64,000 bases of DNA from JAVDCA01 sp963819385 (GTDB lineage Bacteria > Pseudomonadota > Alphaproteobacteria > Rhizobiales > Xanthobacteraceae), in the NCBI GenBank assembly GCA_963819385.1, contig CAWFVV010000001.1, positions 930,001 to 994,000 on the forward strand, written 5' to 3'. Every line of letters starts with the position of its first letter. Position 1 is the stretch's first letter. The position numbers and the translations under genes are program-made. Of the stretch, positions 1 to 9,673 are shown in pieces. The notes beneath the pieces were generated by a model. That model was given only the letters and a program-made list of their open reading frames with translations. It did no database searches and was not told the origin of the DNA.

Positions 1-74
1 CGCGTAGCTCAGTTGGTAGAGCACCTGACTTTTAATCAGGTGGTCGTGGGTTCGAGTCCCCACCGCGCTCACCA
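1..74 (+). tRNA. tRNA-Lys (anticodon TTT), 5' end cut by the window
   Basis: The cloverleaf reads clearly: D arm, anticodon stem CCTGA/TCAGG around loop CTTTTAA (anticodon TTT, lysine), T stem GTGGG/CCCAC and a 3' acceptor strand CGCGCTC followed by A and an encoded CCA. The first three acceptor bases (expected GAG) lie before the window. One oddity: the T loop has 8 bases (TTCGAGTC) instead of 7, because there is an extra C in a run of four. This could be a sequence error or a real variant. Confidence 0.93.
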
Positions 75-291
75 GACGCACATTATATTTCCCGGAGACA
101 TGGGCCGTATCGTCCCATTGTTGTCGTCGATATCAAAGATCAATTGCGTGCGGTCCTGCATCCGGGAACCCGCCACCCAAGCGGACCAGGCGTTCATGCC
201 TGGCGCCCGTGGCTTCGCCAAATCTCCGCAGTCTGCTAGCTTTCGGCGATCGCCGTGGGGCACCCATCGGGACACGCAAGGAGAAAGCCGC

Positions 292-1464
292 ATGCCTATC
301 GTCAACCGCCTGTCCGACCTGCATGCCGAGATCACTGCGTGGCGGCGCGATATCCATGCGCATCCCGAGCTTCAGTACGATGTGCACCGCACGGCCGCGA
401 CCGTGGCCGACAAGCTCAAATCGTTCGGCTGCGACGAGGTCGTGACCGGGATCGGCCGCACCGGCGTGGTCGGCGTGATCCGCGGCAACCGGCCGGGCGC
501 CGGCAACCGCAAGGTGATCGGCCTGCGCGCCGACATGGATGCGCTGCCGCTCGAGGAGGCGACTAATGTCCCGTACAAGTCGACCGTGCCGGGCAAGATG
601 CACGCCTGCGGCCATGACGGGCACACCGCCATGCTGCTCGGTGCCGCGCGCTACCTCGCGGAGACGCGCAACTTCGCCGGCACCGCGGTCGTGATCTTCC
701 AGCCGGCCGAGGAGGGCGGGGCCGGCGGCCGCGCCATGGTGCAGGACGGGTTGATGGACCGCTTCGGCATCGAGGAGGTCTACGGCATGCACAATTATCC
801 GGGCATGCCGATCGGCCAGTTCGCCATCCGCTCCGGACCCGCGATGGCGGCCGCGGACACGATCTCGATCAACATCGAGGGCCGCGGCGCGCATGCGGCG
901 CGCCCGCATATGTCGGTCGACACCGTCCTGGTCGGCGCCCAGATCGTCAACCAGGTCCAGTCGATCGTCTCGCGCAATGTCGACCCGCTGCAGGCCGCGG
1001 TCGTCTCAATCTGTATGTTCCAGGCCGGGCATACCGACAACGTCCTGCCGCAGACCGCGCATCTGCGCGGCACGGCGCGCAGCCTCACGCCCGAGGTGCG
1101 CGACCTCTTGGAAAAGCGCCTGCATGAGGTGGTCGAGGGCACCGCCAAGCTCTACGGCGCAACCGCGAAGCTCGAGTACCGGCGCGGCTATCCGGTACTG
1201 GAAAACCATGAGCAGCAGACCGGGTTCGCGGCGTCGGTCGCCGGCGAGATCGTCGGCCGCGATCGGGTCAACACCACCATGGTGCCGGTTATGGGCGCGG
1301 AGGACTTCTCCTATATGCTGCAGGAGCGGCCCGGCGCCTTCATCTTCATCGGCAACGGCGACACGGCCGGGCTGCATAACCCCGGTTACGACTTCAACGA
1401 CGAAGCCATTCCGGTCGGCACGTCCTATTGGGCACGCCTGGTCGAGACCGCGATGCCGGGGTGA
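292..1464 (+). CDS. M20 family metallopeptidase / amidohydrolase (hippurate hydrolase-like)
   Basis: This 390-aa protein belongs to the M20 aminoacylase/hippurate hydrolase group, which removes acyl groups from N-acyl amino acids using a metal centre. The metal-binding motif HACGHDGH spans residues 104-111, the paired acidic residues EE are at 140-141 in a PAEEGG context, and a late conserved His (about 362) sits in LHNPGYDF. The ATG at 292 is chosen because AAGGAGA lies just upstream and the family N-terminus (LHAEITAWRRDIHAHPEL) starts soon after it. A longer in-frame extension back into the tRNA has no family support. The gene stands alone downstream of the tRNA, convergent with the ndvB-like gene. 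The substrate cannot be told from sequence. Confidence 0.93.
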   Translation: MPIVNRLSDLHAEITAWRRDIHAHPELQYDVHRTAATVADKLKSFGCDEVVTGIGRTGVVGVIRGNRPGAGNRKVIGLRADMDALPLEEATNVPYKSTVPGKMHACGHDGHTAMLLGAARYLAETRNFAGTAVVIFQPAEEGGAGGRAMVQDGLMDRFGIEEVYGMHNYPGMPIGQFAIRSGPAMAAADTISINIEGRGAHAARPHMSVDTVLVGAQIVNQVQSIVSRNVDPLQAAVVSICMFQAGHTDNVLPQTAHLRGTARSLTPEVRDLLEKRLHEVVEGTAKLYGATAKLEYRRGYPVLENHEQQTGFAASVAGEIVGRDRVNTTMVPVMGAEDFSYMLQERPGAFIFIGNGDTAGLHNPGYDFNDEAIPVGTSYWARLVETAMPG

Positions 1465-1470
1465 GGCGCG

Positions 1471-4165
1471 CTACGCGCTTTCCACCCGATTTTCTGCCCG
1501 CGCAGGCGGCGCGATCTCGGCGCGGCGCGGCAGCAGCACGGCGAGCGGGCTGGCGAGGCGCGCCTGCAGCAGCGCGAGGGCGGCACCAAGCCGTGCCTCG
1601 GCGTCGCGCCAGAACGCGAAGTCGTTGAGGCGCGTCTCCTCGACGAGCGCGAGCGCCGCGGCGGCGAGGAACGGCAGGCTCTGCACGATCAGCACGTCGG
1701 CGAAAAGGTTGATCTCGCGCACATTCTCGCCGTTCGTGACGAAGACCGTGACGGCGCCGGCGATCAGCAGGGCGCCCATCAACGCCTCATAGAAGGCCGG
1801 GAAGGTGACGCGCGCCTTTCGCGCATGGCCGCCCTTGGCGGTGCGCACGAAGGGCAAATGCTCGGTGACGAGCCCCGTGGCGACGGCACGCGCGACGGTC
1901 CATTGCATCGACATGGCGGCAATCATCGCGGCCGCCATCTGGCGCGGCGGGATGGCGACACGGCTGCGATAGAGCGTGATGAAATGCGCAACCGAGACCA
2001 CGAACGCCGCGATGATCGGCAAGGTCAGCACCTTGTCGGGAATCGCGATACCGACGAAGGCGACGACCGGCACCCAGATCAGGTTGAGGATCGCGACCAC
2101 GACACCGACGCTCTCGGCACCGAGCCAGTTGAGCCAGCCGATCGCGAATTCACGCTTCTGATCGCGGGTGAGCCGGCTCGCGCCCGGGAGGAAGCGGCGC
2201 CAGTGCTTGCGCACGATCTGAAGGCCGCCATAGGCCCAGCGATGGCGCTGCTTCTTGAAGGCCTCGAAGGTGTCGGGCAACAGGCCGTGGCCGTAGCGGC
2301 GGCGCGTGTAGAGCGTGCGCCAACCCTTCTCGATGATCGTGAGGCCGAGATCGGTGTCCTCGCAGATCGTGTCGCTCGACCAGCCGCCGGCAGCATCGAG
2401 CGCCGCACGGCGGATCAGGCACATGGTGCCGTGGACGATGATGGCGTTGTGTTCGTTGCGCTGGACCATGCCGATGTCGAAAAAACCGGCATATTCGCCG
2501 TTCATTGCCCAATGTAGCGGCGTTGTCTCGTCGCGATGGTCCTGCGGCGCCTGGATCAGGCCCACATTCGCATCCGCGAAGGCCGGCACCACGTCCTTGA
2601 GCCAGTCGGGATGCACCACGTAGTCGGCGTCGAGCACGCCGATGATCTCGGCATCAGGTGCCGTGTGGGTGAGCGCAAGCCGCAGCGCGCCCGCCTTGAA
2701 GCCGGCGAGCTTCTCGGCATTGACGAACTTGAAGCGGGGTCCGAGCGTCGCGCAATGCTCTTCGATCGGCCGCCAATAGGCCGGATCGGGTGTGTTGTTG
2801 ATGACGACGACGCATTCGAAATCCGGGTAGTCGAGCCGCGCGACCGCATCGAGCGTCTGCCGCAGCATCTGCGGCGGCTCCATGTAGGCCGGGATATGGA
2901 TCGACACCTTGGGCGCGCCGGCGGGCGCGGGGGCAACCGCGGCTGCGAGCAGGCGCTTTGGCGCCGGTCCGAACAGGATGGCCGAGATTTCCTGCACGCG
3001 CGCGAGCGCGATGAGAACAAGGGGGATGAGCAGGACGAAGCCGAGCGCCAGCGCGATGGCGGCGCCTATCACGAAATAATGGCCAGTCCAGTAATCGAAG
3101 ACGGTCGCGGCCCAGGCGCCAACGGCCTGCGACGTGACGGCGAGCAGACTCGCCTGGCGCAGCGTCGCGCCGGCAATTCCGAGGATCGGCAACGACAGCA
3201 GCAGACCGACCGCGACCGCCAGCGCCGCGATCTTCCAATAGTCGGGATCCGCGATCGGGCCGACCCAGGAGAACTTCGCGTGGCGCGAGGTGTCGTACAG
3301 GCCCCAATACGGACCGACGCTGCCTTCGAAGGTCTTCCACGGCTGATCGTAGGCTTCGATGATGTTGTAGTCGATGCCGAGCGCGTCGGCGCGCGCGACG
3401 AACTGGCGCAATACGATCGCCTGCTCGATCTGCCCGGGCCGCGCGACGCCGCGATTATAGCCGGCGCTCGGCCAGCCGAACTCGGCGATCACGATGCGCT
3501 TGCCCGGATGCGCGTCGCGCAAATCATAAAAGACCTTGAGCGCATGATCGACGGCGTCCCGATAGGTGACGTGGTCCCAGTAGGGGAGGATGTGGACAGC
3601 GATGAAATCGACCTTGTTGGCGAGGTCGGGATGGTCGCGCCATGTGTCCCAGGTTTCGCCAGTGCTGACCGGTAGGCTGGTCTGGTGCTTGACCTGTTGG
3701 ACGTACTTGATGATGCGGTCGGCTGCCTGATCGGGATGTGCCGAGTTCGAGAATCGTCTCGTTGCCGACGATGATCTGATTGATGTTGCTGTTGTGACGC
3801 ACGAGCTCGATTGCCGAAGCGATCTCGACCTCGTTGCGTTTGTCGTCCGGACCGATCTTGATGCCGAGCGTCACCCGGAGGCCGAGCTCGGCGGCGATCG
3901 GAGGGAGAAACTCAAGGCCGCCGGTCGACGAGTAGGTGCGGATCGCATCGGTGTGGGGAGCGATCGCCGTGAGGTCGGCGCGGATCTGCGCCTCGGTCGC
4001 AGCGGGTGCGACGTCGTCGGCCAGGCGCTTGCCTTCGAAAGGCGCGTAGGAAACGCTGCTCAGGTTTTTTGGAATATCGGGCGCCGCCCCCCTCGACTGG
4101 AGGAATACCCAACAGCCCGCATGCAGGCACGCTGCAAGCGCGACCACGGCGGCAACGGAGCGCAT
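1471..4165 (-). pseudogene. ndvB: NdvB-like beta-glucan synthase: GH17-like domain fused to GT2 glycosyltransferase (frameshifted)
   Basis: If read as one gene, this encodes about 898 aa: an N-terminal membrane anchor, a GH17-like domain (VGNET acid/base region and IAEFGWPSAG nucleophile region), transmembrane helices, a processive GT2 domain (DAD near 2620-2630, ED, and QRHRWAYG) and C-terminal helices. Size and architecture match the roughly 100-kDa Bradyrhizobium NdvB for periplasmic beta-(1,3)/(1,6)-glucan, not the much larger cyclic beta-1,2-glucan synthase of Sinorhizobium that has the same name. The frame breaks near 3750: the reading after VGNETIL is meaningless, while a one-base shift restores NSAHPDQAADRIIKYV and the rest of GH17. 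One extra base or two missing bases would explain it. The GT2 portion (from an ATG at 3522) is intact. The symbol is by similarity only. Confidence 0.8.
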
Positions 4166-4362
4166 TGACTTAGAACCGTATGGGGCGGGAGAGCGCGGAC
4201 CCGGGCCTGTCCCCTAGGCCCGACCGAGACTTGTCGTTAGCGGACATTTCCCAGCAGAGGCACGTAAACATTTAGTCCACCCACATGGCAATTCAATGGC
4301 AGTGATCCTGCACGGTCGAGAAATCATGCAAGGGACTTGCCAACCCCGAGCACAGAACGCGC

Positions 4363-4929
4363 TCAGTGCGCGCCGGTTCCAGCGGAAGTTGGTGGAGCAG
4401 GTGCTGTCGGCGCGGGCGCGGCCGGTGCTGCCGAGGCGGCGGGCACTGCGGCGGCCGCGGAGACGGCGGGCCTCGCGTCGGGGGTGACCCAGCAGTCGCG
4501 CACCCTTTGCTCCAAGGTCACCACGTCCTTGTCTTTATCCTTGTCCTTGTCCTTGTCTTTATCCTTGTCCTTATCCCTCGCCACCGGCATTCCCACGCGG
4601 ACGAGGCAGCGGAAGGCCGACCGCAAATGTGCGCCCGGGCAGCCGAAGCGATCATAGACCGCCATGTGGCGGGCGGCCGTATCCATGTCGTTCTTCATCC
4701 AGAGCGTGATGGTCAGCTCGCCGGAATGTACGCATTCGGGAAATCCGGCGGGACCCGGGAGTTGGCGCTCGACCTCGGCAATGTGTGCCGCCTCGGTCTT
4801 GGCGGCCTCGGCTTTCTGCTGGTCGGCCTTGGCGTCACCGGTCCCCTGCGCGTAAGCCGCAGGGCCGCTTCCGAGTAGGAATGCCGCACACACGAAGCAC
4901 ACCAGCTTACGCAGACCGGGAAAAGACAT
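4363..4929 (-). CDS. secreted low-complexity protein with a Lys-Asp dipeptide repeat
   Basis: This 188-aa protein has an N-terminal signal peptide (MSFPGLRKLVCFVCAAFLLG, cleavage near AYA-QG), a middle part with four cysteines (ECVHSG, RFGCPG, FRCLV, RDCWV), then an alternating Lys-Asp tract and an Ala/Pro-rich tail. It is probably exported. I do not recognise the family. The ATG at 4929 is preferred because the signal peptide begins there and AGGAAGG lies just upstream. An open frame runs further up but adds no recognisable sequence. It lies between the two glucan genes, divergent from the ndvC-like gene, so a role in periplasmic glucan handling is only a guess. Confidence 0.6.
   Translation of the reverse strand: MSFPGLRKLVCFVCAAFLLGSGPAAYAQGTGDAKADQQKAEAAKTEAAHIAEVERQLPGPAGFPECVHSGELTITLWMKNDMDTAARHMAVYDRFGCPGAHLRSAFRCLVRVGMPVARDKDKDKDKDKDKDKDKDVVTLEQRVRDCWVTPDARPAVSAAAAVPAASAAPAAPAPTAPAPPTSAGTGAH
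4525..4575 (-). repeat. hexanucleotide tract encoding D(KD)8
   Basis: A 6-bp unit (GAC/GAT-AAG/AAA) repeats without a break and encodes 17 residues of strictly alternating Asp and Lys inside the secreted protein at 4363-4929. The units differ only at third codon positions. Such a tract could change length by slippage in 6-bp steps without breaking the frame. Confidence 0.9.
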
Positions 4930-5183
4930 GACCTTCCTGTCGTTGGAGTTCGCCACCGGCTTTGCACCATTCGAATAGGTCGCCAATGCGGCGTCCCCCG
5001 GCTGGAACGCTGCCGACATGCAATAAAGGCGGCGGCGTTGTCCAGCGTCGGTCGAGAGCTTGCTTAAGGCTGATCGAGAACTCGGCGGAGGGGCCTGGGT
5101 CGAAGGGCTTGGCGTCATGGCGCGGGCACGGTAATTCCTTCCCCGGCCTACCGTCCCGTTCCTGAACCCGCGATGAATTGGCG

Positions 5184-6788
5184 ATGAAACTGCCCCTTGG
5201 TCTGCTGACGGCTTCCGTGGCGGCCATCGTCGCGGCGTGGTGGTGGCTCGGGCTGCCGATCGCGATGCCGCCGCTCGGCCCGGGCGACGACGGCAAGCTG
5301 CAATGTGTCTCCTATGCACCCTATCGGGCGGACCAGAATCCGCTCGACGACAGCACCCTGGTCGACGCCAAGGACATCGAGGCGGATCTGATCCGGCTCA
5401 AGCCGATCACCGACTGCGTCCGTACCTATTCGATCGAGCATGGCGACGACCAGATCGCCGAGGTCGCGCACCGGCTCGGCATGAAGGTCATGCAAGGCAT
5501 CTGGGTGAGCGGCGAGGCGGCGCGTACGAGAAAGCAGATCGATACCGCTGTGGCGATCGCCAAACGCTATCCCGATACGGTGATTGCGGTCGTGGTCGGC
5601 AACGAGGTGCTGCTGCGCGGCGACATGTCGGCGACCGATCTTGCGGCCATCATCCGCGACGTAAAGGCGGCGGTGCCGTGCCCGGTCACCTACGCGGACG
5701 TCTGGGAATTCTGGAACCGCAATCCGCAGCTCGGCGGCGCGGTCGACTTCGTCACCGTGCACATGCTGCCCTATTGGGAGGACTTCCCGATCCCGGTCGA
5801 CAAGGCCCCGGCCCACGTCGAGGCGATCCGCCAGCAGATGGTGGCGCGCTTCCCCGGCAAGGAGGTGGTGATCGGCGAGATCGGCTGGCCGAGCGCCGGG
5901 CGCATGCGCGAAGGGGCGCTGCCGTCCCCGGCGAACCAGGCGCGCTTCCTGCAGGAGGTTACCGCCAACGCGCGCGCAGGACACTACCGCGCGAATGTGA
6001 TCGAGGCGTTCGACCAGCCGTGGAAGCGGGCGCTCGAGGGGACGGTGGGCGGCTATTGGGGCGTGCTCGACGCGTTCCGGCGCGAGCCGAAATTCGTCTA
6101 TGGCGCACCGGTCTCGAACCATCCGGCCTGGCGCTGGCAGGCGGCGGGCGGCGTGGCGCTGGCGATCGTGGTTTTTGCGGTAGCCGGCGCGCTGGCGCGG
6201 CGCCGTGGCGTGGAGGTGCCGGCGGATCGCTGGATCGGCGCCGCCGTCATCGCGACGGTCGCCGGTATCTTCATCGGCTGGGCGTTCGAGAACATCGCGA
6301 TCGAAAGCCTCGGCATCGGTGGATGGATCGAGGGCAGCGCCTGGGGCCTCGTCGCGGTCATCGCGCCGGTCGCGGCCGCCGCGAGCCTCGCGGTCGGGGT
6401 TGCGGCGCCGGGGTTCGGCGTATTGCTCGGCCGCCGCGATGAGCGTCCCTGCGCGCCGGTCGCAATCATTGCGGGGGCCGCGCGGCTCGCGCTGACCGTG
6501 CTCGCCCTCCAGATCGCCCTGATGCTGGTATTCGACCCGCGCTATGTCGACTTTCCGTTTGCGCCGCTGCTCGCCGCGGCCGTGCCGCTTCTCACCCTCT
6601 CGCTCCAGCTGGCGGGCGATAAAGGCGTGCGCCCGGCCGCCGAGAAGCTCGCCGCCGCGGTGCTCGCGGGGGCGGCGGTCTATATCGCGATCAACGAGAC
6701 GTTCGCGAACTGGCAGGCGCTCATGCTGTGCGCCGGCCTCGCGATGGTGGCGCTCACTCTGGCGCGGGTGCGGGTCGCGCGAGGCTGA
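5184..6788 (+). CDS. ndvC: NdvC-like GH17 membrane protein (beta-1,6-glucan synthesis)
   Basis: This 534-aa protein starts with a membrane anchor, followed by a GH17 domain (residues about 30-310) and then several transmembrane helices to the C-terminus. The likely catalytic acid/base is E141 in VVGNEVLL and the likely nucleophile is E232 in GEIGWPSAG. Length and layout fit Bradyrhizobium NdvC (about 62 kDa, resembling yeast Bgl2-type glucanosyltransferases), which adds beta-1,6 linkages to periplasmic glucans. The ATG at 5184 is used; an in-frame TTG six bases earlier is possible and no strong ribosome-binding site decides. It lies about 1 kb from the divergent ndvB-like gene, whose GH17 part is related. 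Its 3' end overlaps the end of the next gene on the other strand by 35 bp. The symbol is assigned by architecture. Confidence 0.78.
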   Translation: MKLPLGLLTASVAAIVAAWWWLGLPIAMPPLGPGDDGKLQCVSYAPYRADQNPLDDSTLVDAKDIEADLIRLKPITDCVRTYSIEHGDDQIAEVAHRLGMKVMQGIWVSGEAARTRKQIDTAVAIAKRYPDTVIAVVVGNEVLLRGDMSATDLAAIIRDVKAAVPCPVTYADVWEFWNRNPQLGGAVDFVTVHMLPYWEDFPIPVDKAPAHVEAIRQQMVARFPGKEVVIGEIGWPSAGRMREGALPSPANQARFLQEVTANARAGHYRANVIEAFDQPWKRALEGTVGGYWGVLDAFRREPKFVYGAPVSNHPAWRWQAAGGVALAIVVFAVAGALARRRGVEVPADRWIGAAVIATVAGIFIGWAFENIAIESLGIGGWIEGSAWGLVAVIAPVAAAASLAVGVAAPGFGVLLGRRDERPCAPVAIIAGAARLALTVLALQIALMLVFDPRYVDFPFAPLLAAAVPLLTLSLQLAGDKGVRPAAEKLAAAVLAGAAVYIAINETFANWQALMLCAGLAMVALTLARVRVARG

Positions 6789-7137
6789 CGATCAGCAGGG
6801 CGGCGGCAAGCGCCGAGAGGCCCGGATTGTGCAGCACGATACCGAAGCCCGCCGCCGCGAGCGCAACGGCAAAGACCGGGAGCGACGGCCGCAGCAGGTG
6901 GATGAGTGCCGCGCCGAGTGCGACTGCGCCGAACACATCGTGGTTGAACAGGGCGCTGGCGACCCGGAACGTGCCGCACAGCCACGTCTGCAGCCCGGCC
7001 TGGCAGGCGATCGACACGTCGGCGACTTCCAGCGCGCGGTAGCGCAGGTACATCGCGTAGCCGACCGACAGGAAGCCGATGCAGATGAGCCAGTTGGTCT
7101 GGCGAGCGGTCGGGACGAACCGGCGCGTCATGGCCAT
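6754..7137 (-). CDS. small membrane protein of unknown function
   Basis: This 127-aa protein has about four hydrophobic segments (near residues 17-35, 55-65, 68-85 and 88-115) and a short Pro/Ala-rich C-terminus, so it is probably an inner-membrane protein. I recognise no catalytic motif. The start may be the ATG at 7137 or the one at 7131. It overlaps the end of the ndvC-like gene tail to tail and lies 19 bp downstream of the SPOR gene on the same strand, which suggests co-transcription with that gene. Confidence 0.6.
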   Translation of the reverse strand: MAMTRRFVPTARQTNWLICIGFLSVGYAMYLRYRALEVADVSIACQAGLQTWLCGTFRVASALFNHDVFGAVALGAALIHLLRPSLPVFAVALAAAGFGIVLHNPGLSALAAALLIVSLARPAPAPE

Positions 7138-7156
7138 TCACGCAATCGTGGCGCCG

Positions 7157-8119
7157 TCAGCGCAGGTCGAGACGCTGGCCGTTGAAGGTGGAGGGTCGGC
7201 ACGGCACGCGCACCGAGGTCAGCGCGGCGCACAGGCGCGCCGCCGCATCGGCATCCGAGACCGGGCCGGCGACGAGATGGAATTCGGTGAAGCCGGGCCG
7301 CGCGCTCTGGCGCACCGAGACCAGCGGCTGCAGCCCTGCGAGCATGGCGCCGTGCGCGGCCTTCACGGATCCCCAGTGCGCCCGCAACGTGTTGACGTTG
7401 GTGGCGGAGCCGAGGTCGATCGCAAAGCCATTGGCGGCGGCTTGCGGCGGCGGCGTATCGACGTTGGCGGACGCGACGCGCGTTTGTTGCGGGGCGGCGC
7501 CCGGAGGCGGCGAGGTCGAATTCACGTAGGACTGGATGGTGGCAAGCGGCCCGGGACGCGGCAACGGCACGTCGGCGGGCTGGCCGACGCCGGGCTGTGG
7601 CGCAGCCAAGGCTTGATCATCGTTTCCGCCAGCGACATTGCTCGGCGGCACCTGCGGCTCGGCGCTCGCGGGCGTAGCCAGCGGTGGCGCATCGGCCTTC
7701 TGCGGCGGAGGCGGCGCCGCATTGGCGACCGAGCCGTTCGGGGCAGCGCTGTTCGGGGCAGTGGATCGGGCGATCGAGCCGGTAAGATCGGTCAAGTTGT
7801 GCTCGAGGGTCGCAACCCGGTCGACCAGCCGGTCGCGGTCGGCTGTCAGCGTGCGGACCTGCTCGGCGAGGCGTTGCTCGTTCTCGTCCGGCGTCACCGG
7901 GCGGCTCGCCAGCAGATTGGTCGGATGATGGACGACGTTGCCCGGCGCCGCCCGCAGGATGGCGATCGCGACCTTGGCGCGCGCGGTGCCGACATCGGTT
8001 CGGCCCGCCATCACGGTGGCGCCGACCGCGACGATCGCGCAGGTTCCCCAAACCGTCAAACGCAACAATGGACGCATATCGATATGACCCTCGTCATCGT
8101 CGTCGTCATAGCGGGCCAT
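7157..8119 (-). CDS. SPOR-domain membrane protein
   Basis: This 320-aa protein has an acidic N-terminus (MARYDDDDDEG), one transmembrane helix near residues 20-40, a short coiled-coil-like stretch (about 80-112), a long Pro/Ala-rich linker and a C-terminal SPOR-like domain (from about 235). SPOR domains bind denuded septal peptidoglycan, so the likely place is the inner membrane with a periplasmic domain at the division site. It diverges from glmU, with 156 bp between the start codons holding both promoters. The SPOR call rests on architecture and the C-terminal pattern (AHWGSVKAAH, then FHLVAGPVSDADAAARLCAAL). Confidence 0.72.
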   Translation of the reverse strand: MARYDDDDDEGHIDMRPLLRLTVWGTCAIVAVGATVMAGRTDVGTARAKVAIAILRAAPGNVVHHPTNLLASRPVTPDENEQRLAEQVRTLTADRDRLVDRVATLEHNLTDLTGSIARSTAPNSAAPNGSVANAAPPPPQKADAPPLATPASAEPQVPPSNVAGGNDDQALAAPQPGVGQPADVPLPRPGPLATIQSYVNSTSPPPGAAPQQTRVASANVDTPPPQAAANGFAIDLGSATNVNTLRAHWGSVKAAHGAMLAGLQPLVSVRQSARPGFTEFHLVAGPVSDADAAARLCAALTSVRVPCRPSTFNGQRLDLR

Positions 8120-8275
8120 GGCTCACCGCGCGCAAGATAATGCGTGGTCGAATTGACCTAACGCCGGTGCCGGTAGGTTAGCAGAAAGCGCCGCTACCCG
8201 CCTGCCACGCTGCCCCGCCTTCTGCGGTCCCCGCCTTTTCCATTCTGTGTCCGCAGGTTATGACGGCGCGGTGAT

Positions 8276-9673
8276 TTGGTCGAGAGCGAAATTCGTGCGG
8301 GACATGCGGAATTGACGGCTTTAGGCGCCAGAACCTGCCTTACCATCGTACTTGCGGCCGGCGAGGGGACCCGGATGCGGTCCTCCCGGCCGAAGGTGCT
8401 GCATTCCATTGGCGGGCGGACCTTGCTGGCCCATGTGCTGGCCGCTGTGCAGGCTGCGGCCGGGCAGATCGCCGTGGTGATCGGGCCCGGGCAGGCCAAG
8501 GTGGCCGCCGCCGTGCGGACTGCCCTGCCGGAGGCCGCCATCTTCGTCCAGGCCGAGCGGCGCGGCACGGCCCATGCCGTGCTGGCGGCGCGCGCCGCAC
8601 TGCTCGCAGGCGCCGACGATGTCCTGGTCGTGTTCGCCGACACACCGCTGGTGCGGCCGGACACGCTCATGCGCCTGCGCGCGCCGCTGGCGACCGGCAA
8701 GGCAGTGGCGGTGCTCGGCTTCCGCCCGGCCGATCCGACCGGCTACGGCCGGCTGATCATGCAGGGGGAAAGCCTCCTGGCCATTCGCGAGGACAACGAC
8801 GCGGGTGCGGCCGAACGGGCCATCCCGCTGTGCAATGCCGGATTGATGGCGCTGCGTGGCGACGTCGCGCTCGCAATCCTCGATCGGGTCGACGACCGCA
8901 ACGCCAAGCACGAATTTTACCTGACCGATGCCGTCGCGATCGCGCGCGGCATGGGGCTCGACGCAGTCGCGATCGAAACCGGGGAGGACGAGGTGCGCGG
9001 GATCAACTCACAAGCCCAGCTCGCGGAAGCCGAAGCCGCCCTGCAGCGGCGGCTGCGGACGGCCGCGCTCGAGGCGGGCGTCACCATGGTGGCGCCCGAG
9101 ACGGTGTACCTCGCGGCCGACACCAAGTTCGGCAGCGACGTGACGATCGAGCCCTTTGTGGTGCTGGGGCCCGGTGTGACCATCGAGGACGGCGCGACCA
9201 TCCGTTCCTTCTCGCATCTCGACGGCGCCCATGTCGGCAAAGGCACCATCGTGGGCCCCTACGCGCGGCTGCGGCCGGGCGCACGGCTCGGGCCGGACGT
9301 CCGTATCGGTAACTTCGTCGAGATCAAAGCGGCGGAGATCGGCCCCGGCGTGCGGGCAAATCACTTGAGCTATATCGGCGATACCCGGGTCGGGGCGCGT
9401 GCCAATATCGGCGCCGGCACCATCACGTGCAATTACGACGGTCATCACAAGCACCGCACGGACATCGGCGAGGGGGCCTTCATCGGGTCGAATTCGTCGC
9501 TTGTCGCCCCGGTCAAGATCGGCGACGGGGCCTATGTGGGGTCGGGTTCGGTGATCACCCGGGATGTGCCGGCGGATTCATTGGCGATCGGCCGTGGCCA
9601 GCAAATCGTTAAGCAAGGTTGGGCCGCGCGCTTGCGTGCACTGGCCTCCGCAGGCAAAAAGAAAGCGGAATAG
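8276..9673 (+). CDS. glmU: bifunctional UDP-GlcNAc diphosphorylase / GlcN-1-P N-acetyltransferase GlmU
   Basis: GlmU makes UDP-GlcNAc for peptidoglycan and lipopolysaccharide. The N-terminal nucleotidyltransferase motif LAAGEGTRMRSSRPKVLH is present, and the C-terminal half is a left-handed beta-helix of hexapeptide repeats including the NFVEIK and NYDG(H)HKHRT acetyltransferase region. The length (465 aa, or 453 from the later start) suits the family. The start is uncertain: TTG at 8276 opens the frame, but TTG at 8312 gives MTALGARTCLTIVLAAGEG, which matches the usual family N-terminus better. Neither has a strong ribosome-binding site. It is followed 153 bp later by glmS, the other enzyme needed for the pathway. 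Confidence 0.96.
   Translation: MVESEIRAGHAELTALGARTCLTIVLAAGEGTRMRSSRPKVLHSIGGRTLLAHVLAAVQAAAGQIAVVIGPGQAKVAAAVRTALPEAAIFVQAERRGTAHAVLAARAALLAGADDVLVVFADTPLVRPDTLMRLRAPLATGKAVAVLGFRPADPTGYGRLIMQGESLLAIREDNDAGAAERAIPLCNAGLMALRGDVALAILDRVDDRNAKHEFYLTDAVAIARGMGLDAVAIETGEDEVRGINSQAQLAEAEAALQRRLRTAALEAGVTMVAPETVYLAADTKFGSDVTIEPFVVLGPGVTIEDGATIRSFSHLDGAHVGKGTIVGPYARLRPGARLGPDVRIGNFVEIKAAEIGPGVRANHLSYIGDTRVGARANIGAGTITCNYDGHHKHRTDIGEGAFIGSNSSLVAPVKIGDGAYVGSGSVITRDVPADSLAIGRGQQIVKQGWAARLRALASAGKKKAE

Noticed and set aside
13..291. Longer start for the M20 hydrolase reaching into the tRNA gene
   Set aside because: The extension overlaps the tRNA and has no family similarity, while the ATG at 292 has a good ribosome-binding site.
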